64,000 nt of DNA from JBEOJY01 sp040275305 (GTDB lineage Bacteria; Pseudomonadota; Alphaproteobacteria; UBA9219), in assembly GCA_040275305.1 (NCBI GenBank), contig JBEOJY010000033.1, positions 1-64,000 on the forward strand. The letters are read 5' to 3'. This document shows, one piece after another, positions 58,411 to 64,000 of the stretch (the first letter of the stretch is position 1; each line of letters starts with the position of its first letter). The position numbers and the translations under genes were made by a program. The notes beneath the pieces were generated by a model. The model ran no database searches. It was not told the origin of the DNA and was given only the letters and a program-made list of their open reading frames with translations.

Positions 58411-60318
58411 CTATGTCCCTCTGCGAAACGTGTCATGAATTTTTTGCGCAAGGGCGGGGCTGATGCCCTGCACGCGAGCGAGGTCTTCAACGCTGGCTTC
58501 GCGGGCGGCTTTGGCTGAGCCGAAATGATGGAGCAGGGCGCGTTTGCGTGCCGCGCCGATGCCGGGGACTTCCTCCAGCCCCGAATCCCCGATGGCTTTG
58601 GTTCGCTTGGCGCGATGCGTGCCTATGGCGAAGCGGTGCGATTCGTCGCGCAAGCGTTGAAGGTAATATAGAACGGGGTCTTCGTGCGGAAGGCTGAAGG
58701 GTTCGCGACCTTCCATGAAGAATCTTTCGTTGCCTGCGTTGCGGTCAGGGCCTTTGGCGATGCCAACAATTTTTATGTCGTCGCCCAAACCCATTTCGTT
58801 CAGCACTTCGTGGACTTTTGAGATTTGCCCCGCGCCGCCGTCGATAAGCAATAGGTCTGGCCACATGGCGGACTGTTTCTGCGGGTCTTCCTCGATCAGG
58901 CGGCGAAAGCGCCGCGTCATGACTTCGCGCATCATGGCGAAATCGTCTCCGGCGGCTTGCGCGTCGCGGATGTTGAATTTGCGGTAGGTCTTGCGCAGGA
59001 ATCCTTCGGGACCGGCGGCGACCATCACGCCGACGGCGTGGCTGCCAGATAAATGCGAATTGTCGTAGATTTCTATGCGTTTCGGAGGCTCCTCCATGCC
59101 GAATAACTCGGCGAGCTTTGCCAGAATGCGGACTTGCTCGGTGGCGTTGGCCAATTTGCGGGCAAGGGCTTCTTTGGCGTTACGAGACGCCAGCGCGATG
59201 AGGCGGACCTTGTCGCCTGCTTGCGGCACTGTCAGCGTGACCTTGCGGTCGGCTCGTTGCGACAGGGCTTGCGCGAGAATCTCGCCATCGGATGGTTCGT
59301 GGCTCAGCAGCAAGAGGGGGGGCGGGATTTTGTTTTCATAGAATTGCGCGAGGAAGGCGCTCAAGATATCTGCAGAGCTATCCTCGATGTCATGTTTCGG
59401 GAAAAACGTTCTGGCTCCGTAATTGCGGTCGTCGCGGAAGAAGAAGACTTGAATGGCGGTTTGTCCGCCGCTTTGTTCAAGCGCAAAGATATCGGCGTCG
59501 CCCAGATTGTTTACGTTAACATCCTGACGCGACTGGATGGAGGTCAGTGCGCGGATGCGGTCGCGCAATCTAGCGGCGGTTTCATAGTCAAGCGCGTCGC
59601 TGGCGGCTTGCATCAGTTCCGAGAGCTTGTCTTGGATGGAGCGGCTCTTGCCACTTAAGAAGGAGACGGCGTCTTGCGCTTGCGCGGCGTAGGTTTCTGG
59701 CGTGACGTAGCCAACGCAGGGCGCTGTGCAGCGCTTAATATGATACTGCAAGCAGGGGCGCTTGCGGTTGGCGTAGACGGCGTCGGAGCAGGTGCGCAAC
59801 ATAAAGCCGCGCTGCAGGACGGCAAGCGTTTCGTTGACGGCGCTGCCGGAGGCGAAGGGGCCAAAATAGCGGCCTTTACGGGTTTTGGCTCCGCGATGTT
59901 TCAGAAGCTGGGGGGCTTCATGATCCTGCGTAATCAACAGGTAGGGGTAGCTTTTGTCGTCGCGCAACAGGATGTTGAAGGGCGGAAGGTGTTTTTGGAT
60001 GAAGTTCGCTTCGAGCAACAGGGCCTCGGCTTCAGTGCGGGTGACGACGATTTCGACGCTGCGGATTTGCGCGACCATACGCTGGAGCCGGATCGGTAGG
60101 CGCGCGCGCTGGGTATAGGAATTGACACGGCGGGTCAGGTCTTTCGCTTTTCCGACATAAAGCACGATGCCTTTGCCGTCGATCATGCGATACACGCCGG
60201 GCTGGGGCGGGATGGTCTTAAGTTGCTCCTTCAAAACACTCGCGCCGATGTCGAAACCCGTCTGGCCTTTGGCCAGAGAGCTAATGTTATCAACGAGATC
60301 CGGCTCACGCTCGGCCAT
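58411..60318 (-). CDS. uvrC: Excinuclease ABC subunit C
   Basis: UvrC makes both incisions in nucleotide excision repair. The 635-residue protein has the GIY-YIG nuclease (PGVYRMIDGKGIVLYVGKAKDL, with the following R and E), a UVR domain (SDALDYETAARLRDRIRALTS), the RNase H-like domain (EIYDNSHLSGSHAVGVMV, DLLLIDGGAGQ), and C-terminal helix-hairpin-helix pairs (LEEVPGIGAARKRALLHHFGSAKAAREAS, part). A ~30-residue N-terminal extension precedes the GIY-YIG domain. It ends facing the EAL protein's stop 27 bases away. Confidence 0.96.
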   Translation of the reverse strand: MAEREPDLVDNISSLAKGQTGFDIGASVLKEQLKTIPPQPGVYRMIDGKGIVLYVGKAKDLTRRVNSYTQRARLPIRLQRMVAQIRSVEIVVTRTEAEALLLEANFIQKHLPPFNILLRDDKSYPYLLITQDHEAPQLLKHRGAKTRKGRYFGPFASGSAVNETLAVLQRGFMLRTCSDAVYANRKRPCLQYHIKRCTAPCVGYVTPETYAAQAQDAVSFLSGKSRSIQDKLSELMQAASDALDYETAARLRDRIRALTSIQSRQDVNVNNLGDADIFALEQSGGQTAIQVFFFRDDRNYGARTFFPKHDIEDSSADILSAFLAQFYENKIPPPLLLLSHEPSDGEILAQALSQRADRKVTLTVPQAGDKVRLIALASRNAKEALARKLANATEQVRILAKLAELFGMEEPPKRIEIYDNSHLSGSHAVGVMVAAGPEGFLRKTYRKFNIRDAQAAGDDFAMMREVMTRRFRRLIEEDPQKQSAMWPDLLLIDGGAGQISKVHEVLNEMGLGDDIKIVGIAKGPDRNAGNERFFMEGREPFSLPHEDPVLYYLQRLRDESHRFAIGTHRAKRTKAIGDSGLEEVPGIGAARKRALLHHFGSAKAAREASVEDLARVQGISPALAQKIHDTFRRGT

Positions 60319-60679
60319 GGTTTTGTTATCCCCTAAAGCTGTGGATAAGACTGTTTATAAGTCGTCCGCGCGTACCTGTTTAACACGGAAAGACGAAGGT
60401 TTATGCGCTTTGCTTAAAATGTGGGCAGTCTCTCTATCTGTCTGTATTCTAATAATATCTTTGTAAATAAAGCATGAAGTTTTGTTAACTTGCTGTTTAA
60501 CCTGTTGTTACCGGAGCCGATGTTTCACGCTGTGCACAAATATCGTGGAGACGCATAACGGATTGCTGCTGTCAAGCGGGGTTTAATGAATTTTTAAGAG
60601 GTGTGGCAGGGCTGCGGGGGGGGGGTATATTCTGGTGAGTTGTTGCCTGATTATATATTTAACATTTGTTGCATTATTT

Positions 60680-60947
60680 GTAACTCTCAAGCTCTACTCA
60701 GGGGCATACAAACAATACTATAGTCAAACCAGATAAGTTCCTTAAATGCGCAATGAACGCCGTCATTGCGAGGAGCCTCCTTCAGGCGACGACCTGTCCG
60801 CCATAGTTGCGTAGCAACGACGGCGGAAGCAATCCAGAATCCCACAGGACATCGCCACCGACTCTGGATCGCTTCGCATTCGCTCGCGATGACGGCGCTT
60901 TCCGCATTGTTTGTCTACGTAACCTCAAAGTTAAGCTTGGGAGTTAC
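60680..60947. mobile_element. MITE-like element, family A, with perfect 8-bp target duplication
   Basis: Ends GTAACTCTCAAGC (60680-60692) and GCTTGGGAGTTAC (60935-60947) are inverted with one mismatch. Directly outside, CATTATTT occurs at both 60672-60679 and 60948-60955: a perfect 8-bp direct repeat as made by transposase-mediated insertion. The core is the GTCATTGCGAGGAG palindrome plus the nested TCCGCC...GGCGGA segment. No coding capacity. The rest of the 913-bp gap from uvrC to the integrase holds an AT-rich uvrC promoter region, a run of ten G bases (60616-60625), and the tRNA fragment. Confidence 0.85.
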
Positions 60948-61005
60948 CATTATTTTTGTAATTTATTATGTGATTTATATCCACCAGCCAAGCCATTGAA
61001 ATAGC

Positions 61006-61054
61006 TGGTGGGTGCGACAGGGATTGAACCTGTGACCCCTACCATGTCAAGGTA
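61006..61054 (-). other. 3' fragment of tRNA-Val(GAC): attachment site of an integrative element
   Basis: Read on the minus strand, these 49 bases are the 3' part of a tRNA-Val: anticodon loop TTGACAT (anticodon GAC), descending stem GGTAG, T arm ACAGGTTCAATCCCTGT, acceptor CGCACCC, and encoded CCA. The 5' half (acceptor, D arm) is missing; upstream sequence turns abruptly AT-rich. Such a 3' half next to a tyrosine integrase is the standard signature of an element integrated into a tRNA gene. Chromosome lies to the left, the element to the right, so the intact tRNA should be at the far right end of the element. Confidence 0.88.
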
Positions 61055-61231
61055 ATAACTCGTAATTTTCTTTCGCTTCCTTTTGCTTTCCTAACCTTAC
61101 TAATATGTTATATATCAATGTGATTTCTTATTTCCGGTAAGGTAGATGTCTTGCCGTAAATCACCGTAATTTCCCTTTATCTGCTTCCTATGTGCTTCCT
61201 GTAGGGGCGCTACCTTCAGAAAGGAATCATA

Positions 61232-62479
61232 ATGGTAAGGCTCACCAAGACGCATGTCGAGGGATTGAAACCGGGCGAACCGGACTATTTTGTTTGGGAT
61301 GAGACTTTGCCAGGCTTTGGCGTTCGCGTGTGGCCTAGCGGCAAGAAGACCTACATCGCGCAATATCGGGCGGTAGGGCGAACGAGGCGGATCAAGATAG
61401 GCAATCACGGCGTTTTGACGGTCGAGGAAGCCCGCAAACAGGCAAAAGGCATACTGGGCGACGTCGCGCGAGGCGAAGACCCGCAAGAGGATCGCCTGAC
61501 TCGCCGCAAGGCGATGACAGTTTCGGAGCTTTGCGAAGCCTACCTCTATGCTGCGGAGCGCGGTCTTATCATGGGCAAGGGAGGCCGCGCGAAACGTGAA
61601 TCGACTTTGGCGATTGACAAGGGGAGGATTGAACGGCACATCAAGCCCCTGCTGGGCACCAAGCTTGTGCGCGAACTCACACCTTCGGATATAGGACGTT
61701 TTATTCGAGACGTTGCGTCTGGCAAGACGGCGGGGGTAGTTAAAACTGACCTGGTGCGCGGGCAGGCTATCGTTAAAGGTGGAGCTGGGACGGCTTCACG
61801 TTGCGCGGCGTTTCTGGGAGGCATGTTGAGTTTTGCCGTCGCGGAAGGCGTGATCGCGCATAATCCGGCGCGAGGCGTGAAGCGTCCGGCCTATGGTAAG
61901 CGAACAAGGCGCTTAAACGCTGAAGAATACTGTCGCCTTGGCGAAGCCCTGCGCGTGCTGGAACGCGAAGGGGAAAGCTTGCAAGCAATTAAAGCGGCGT
62001 GGCTTCTCGCCCTGACAGGGTGTCGCCTGAACGAAATCGTCGAGTTGAAATGGGCGGAGGTAGATGACGTCGGGCGTTGCCTTCGGCTTGAGGATTCAAA
62101 AGAAGGCGCGTCTGTGCGGCCTTTGGGGGCGCATGCCATGGAAATCCTGCGCAGCGTCGGGCGCAAAGACGACGCTTTGTTTGTGCTCGAAGCCGTGCGC
62201 GGAAAAGGCTCGTTCGGGGGCATGCCTCGCGCGTGGCGGCGGTTTGCGAAGCGCGCCGGGTTTGAGGATGTAACGCCCCACACGTTGCGCCACAGCTTCG
62301 CGAGCGTTTCGGGCGATCTTGGCTTTGCGGACAGCACCATCGCCGCATTGCTGGGACATTCAACCGGAAGTATGACTTCGCGTTATGTGCACAAGCTTGA
62401 TGCCGTGTTAATCGCCGCCGCTGATAAGGTTGCTGAGGCTGTTTGGGGGATGATGGAGGATGGGAAGAATAATGGTTAA
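61232..62479 (+). CDS. int: Tyrosine integrase of an integrative element
   Basis: A 415-residue phage/island integrase. The N-terminal DUF4102-type arm-binding domain reads LTKTHVEGLKPGEPDYFVWDETLPGFGVRVWPSGKKTYIAQYR (part), followed by a core-binding helix bundle and the catalytic domain: R265 in TGCRLNEIVELKW, H350 and R353 in TPHTLRHSFASV, H376 in LLGHSTGSM, Y385 in SRYVHKL. AAAGGA precedes the ATG. It is 178 bases from the tRNA-Val 3' fragment that it presumably recognises. Unlike XerC (7834) it is element-borne. Confidence 0.94.
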   Translation: MVRLTKTHVEGLKPGEPDYFVWDETLPGFGVRVWPSGKKTYIAQYRAVGRTRRIKIGNHGVLTVEEARKQAKGILGDVARGEDPQEDRLTRRKAMTVSELCEAYLYAAERGLIMGKGGRAKRESTLAIDKGRIERHIKPLLGTKLVRELTPSDIGRFIRDVASGKTAGVVKTDLVRGQAIVKGGAGTASRCAAFLGGMLSFAVAEGVIAHNPARGVKRPAYGKRTRRLNAEEYCRLGEALRVLEREGESLQAIKAAWLLALTGCRLNEIVELKWAEVDDVGRCLRLEDSKEGASVRPLGAHAMEILRSVGRKDDALFVLEAVRGKGSFGGMPRAWRRFAKRAGFEDVTPHTLRHSFASVSGDLGFADSTIAALLGHSTGSMTSRYVHKLDAVLIAAADKVAEAVWGMMEDGKNNG

Positions 62480-62656
62480 TGCTTTTACGCAACATTTTGA
62501 CAAATTACCATTATTTTTCAATGCCTCACGATGGAAATCAACAATTGAAATTTAGGACAAAATGTCCTACATTCAGCATACCTAGTTCCCGCACGCCGAA
62601 TCGGCCCCGGATGGGGTTCTTGGCAGCAATCGCTAGCCTAGGCTGCGGGAATGCCT

Positions 62657-63265
62657 CTATCTAAATCTCCATAAGTTTGCGATCTTCGGTGCTATCATGC
62701 CGTGCCAGCGTGAGGCGTCTTTTTTACCGGAGTAGGTGCGAGCTATTGCACCGGTTACCATATCGGCAAGCTGTATCAGGTGGTCATTACGAGAGGAAAG
62801 AAAAGTAATTTTCTTAATCTGGCCGTCTGGTATCATCCGCCTAATATATTGTGCCAGTTGCCTTTTGAACTCCCTGTCTCCGCTTTCGTCAATTTTAATG
62901 TGCGCCTTGTCTAGCATATGAGTGTGCTGTGAAATAAGTTGCCGGACGAAATAGTTGTAAAAACTGTCATTGCTTGTCCTTAAATGCTGGCTGTAGATTT
63001 CAGACTTGCGGACAGCAAGCGCGTATATTGAATAGTCAAACGGCGCAACGGCGGTGAAAAAGGCGTCCCTGATTTCGGCGCGGCTGTTGCTAAATTTGAA
63101 TTCAGGGTAGATTTTCCTTTCCGCTTGAAGCTTCTTAATCGCCGCACTGCACTTTTCGGCTTCATCAAATGCCTTGAACACAATCATGCAGACGACAAAG
63201 AACTGCGAAGACCCTTTTTGGATCTTGAAACCAGAATCGCCGCTTTCGTCTATGAGTATAAGCAT
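62657..63265 (-). CDS. DUF3800-family protein
   Basis: A 202-residue protein beginning LILIDESGDSGFKIQKGSSQFFVVCMIVF (part), the opening typical of DUF3800: an RNase H-like fold with an early Asp-Glu-Ser-Gly motif. C-terminal FLSSRNDHLIQLADMVTGAIARTYSGKKD (part) includes the conserved QLADxVxGA motif. Members are frequent on mobile elements and near defence loci; catalytic activity is suspected but not established. It lies inside the integrative element, on the opposite strand to the integrase. Confidence 0.85.
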   Translation of the reverse strand: MLILIDESGDSGFKIQKGSSQFFVVCMIVFKAFDEAEKCSAAIKKLQAERKIYPEFKFSNSRAEIRDAFFTAVAPFDYSIYALAVRKSEIYSQHLRTSNDSFYNYFVRQLISQHTHMLDKAHIKIDESGDREFKRQLAQYIRRMIPDGQIKKITFLSSRNDHLIQLADMVTGAIARTYSGKKDASRWHGMIAPKIANLWRFR

Positions 63266-63420
63266 GGCCCTTCTTCATGGTAAGGATGATTTTGCGGAAC
63301 TTCTCTATTAATATGCGTGTGTATATCAAATACAAAGCGTTCACCACACATAGTTCCGTTTTTGTAATAATGCACTCTTTGGTGGGAGATCGCAGCGCGT
63401 ATGCTTTGTGTGGAGCGACG

Positions 63421-63579
63421 ATGGAAACAGCCTTGCGTTTAGGAAGGTTCTTCGGCATGTCGCCGGAATTCTGGATGAACGCGCAGGCGCATTATGACCT
63501 GTTGCTGGCGGAAGCGAAACTGAGCCGCTCCATTGCCCGTGAGGTAACACCTTATGAGGGGGATTGCGTCCGGGGGTAA
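63421..63579 (+). pseudogene. 5'-truncated HigA-type antitoxin remnant
   Basis: The reading METALRLGRFFGMSPEFWMNAQAHYDLLLAE (part) is the C-terminal part of the HigA/VapI helix-turn-helix antitoxin family (usual text: S-x-x-MALRL-x-RFFG-T-SPEFWLNLQ-x-x-YDL). The DNA-binding N-terminal helices are missing and upstream codons of the open frame (from 63277) do not resemble them. No HigB toxin is visible. This is probably a decayed toxin-antitoxin locus; residual translation from an ATG at 63421 is possible but would lack the DNA-binding domain. Confidence 0.65.
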
Positions 63580-63597
63580 AAGCCGATGATGGCAGCC

Positions 63598-63699
63598 ATG
63601 AGCAAGAAAGCGTTTGAAAGCATTGCCGCGAGACTGCGCGAAGCCGTTGCACACGCGCAAGAGGATGATCGCGCGGAGGCGAGGTTTTTTAGTGCATGA
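63598..63699 (+). CDS. Possible small peptide resembling an antitoxin N-terminus
   Basis: A 33-codon frame (MSKKAFESIAARLREAVAHA...) lies 19 bases after the HigA remnant. The opening MSKKAF-x-x-I-x-x-x-L-x-x-A is like the start of small antitoxin/XRE regulators on mobile elements, but the frame stops before any DNA-binding helix. Either a separate small protein or another fragment. Low confidence because of its size; alternative ATGs exist at 63586 and 63589. Confidence 0.35.
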   Translation: MSKKAFESIAARLREAVAHAQEDDRAEARFFSA

Positions 63700-63798
63700 A
63701 TATTGATGAGCATTGCTGGACAGGCTATGCTAATCTGTGATCGAAACCGTAGATAATACGCTATCGTCTGAGTTTGTATGTTGGAAAAGGTCGCAAAA

Positions 63799-64000
63799 AT
63801 GAAACAACTTGTTCTTTGTTTGATTGTCACTTTATGTCTGTGCGGATGCGTTACAACCAAGGATCGGATTAATCAGCTTGATAGTCAAATTCGTCAGCTG
63901 GAGGCGGAGCAACGTGCTAAGTTGCACAAGGAAATAGAATTGTATCGCAATGAAAAGAATTCAACATGTACATCAAAAAATCTTACGTACGCTGGTCTAA
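63799..64000 (+). CDS. Lipoprotein, C-terminus cut by window edge
   Basis: The frame opens at ATG 63799 (GGAAAAGG about eight bases upstream) and stays open for 67 codons to the window end. The N-terminus MKQLVLCLIVTLCLCGCVTT is a lipoprotein signal peptide with lipobox L-C-G-C (lipidated Cys at 17). The mature start is a charged coiled coil (INQLDSQIRQLEAEQRAKLH). Function unknown. An earlier in-frame ATG at 63778 would only add residues before the signal peptide. It belongs to the integrative element. Confidence 0.7.
   Translation, partial: MKQLVLCLIVTLCLCGCVTTKDRINQLDSQIRQLEAEQRAKLHKEIELYRNEKNSTCTSKNLTYAGL

Overview
This window looks like chromosomal DNA of a flagellated, free-living alphaproteobacterium with mid-range GC. 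The best lineage markers are an RcdA-type regulator of CtrA degradation with a TTAA-N7-TTAA (CtrA-type) box in its promoter, a flgF-flgG-flgA-flgH operon behind a sigma-54-like promoter, ThyX, and PdxS/PdxT. I cannot name the genus from sequence alone.

Layout. 1-3.5 kb, minus strand: an unknown Pro/Ala/Thr-rich protein running off the left edge, a small unknown protein, hemP behind a Fur-type box, uppP and transaldolase. 3.6-8.8 kb: priA, class I aldolase fbaB, a pilin-like protein and xerC. 8.9-11.4 kb: a PagL-like outer-membrane deacylase and a two-gene aerotaxis-type receptor (PAS protein plus MCP). 11.5-15.4 kb: tRNA-Leu(UAA), rcdA, nusB, purN and two EamA transporters. 15.5-20.9 kb: an osmotic-stress block (sensor-fused trehalose-phosphate synthase, glycosyltransferase, trehalose phosphatase, NhaD antiporter). 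21-29.9 kb: a peptide-binding protein with SapC, a MaoC-Pta fusion with acetate kinase, a truncated prepilin peptidase, then thyX-pdxS-pdxT. 30-33.5 kb: flgFGAH. 34.5-39.7 kb: PAP2 phosphatase, DjlA-like co-chaperone, a large GT-C-like membrane protein and an MFS exporter. 40-48.6 kb: a polyamine block (ornithine decarboxylase behind a long structured leader, carboxynorspermidine decarboxylase and dehydrogenase, agmatine deiminase, N-carbamoylputrescine amidase), an L,D-transpeptidase and gmk. 48.8-60.3 kb: two unknown proteins, Trm112 protein, ppdK, a CPA1 antiporter, an LpxD-like acyltransferase, a GGDEF/EAL protein and uvrC. 61-64 kb: the left end of an integrative element, marked by a 3' tRNA-Val fragment, a tyrosine integrase, a DUF3800 protein, a HigA remnant and a lipoprotein.

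The polyamine genes could make putrescine from ornithine, or from agmatine via N-carbamoylputrescine, and convert it to spermidine by the carboxyspermidine route. The osmotic-stress genes pair compatible-solute synthesis with sodium export. Several gaps are occupied by non-coding repeat families. The clearest is a MITE-like family with inverted ends close to GTAACTCCCAAGC and, in the best copy (60680-60947), a perfect 8-bp target duplication. It has inserted against the stop codons of priA and aguA, and an element with the same ends but a different, perfectly palindromic core lies upstream of nspC. Searches and structure predictions were not run; functional calls rest on motifs read by eye.
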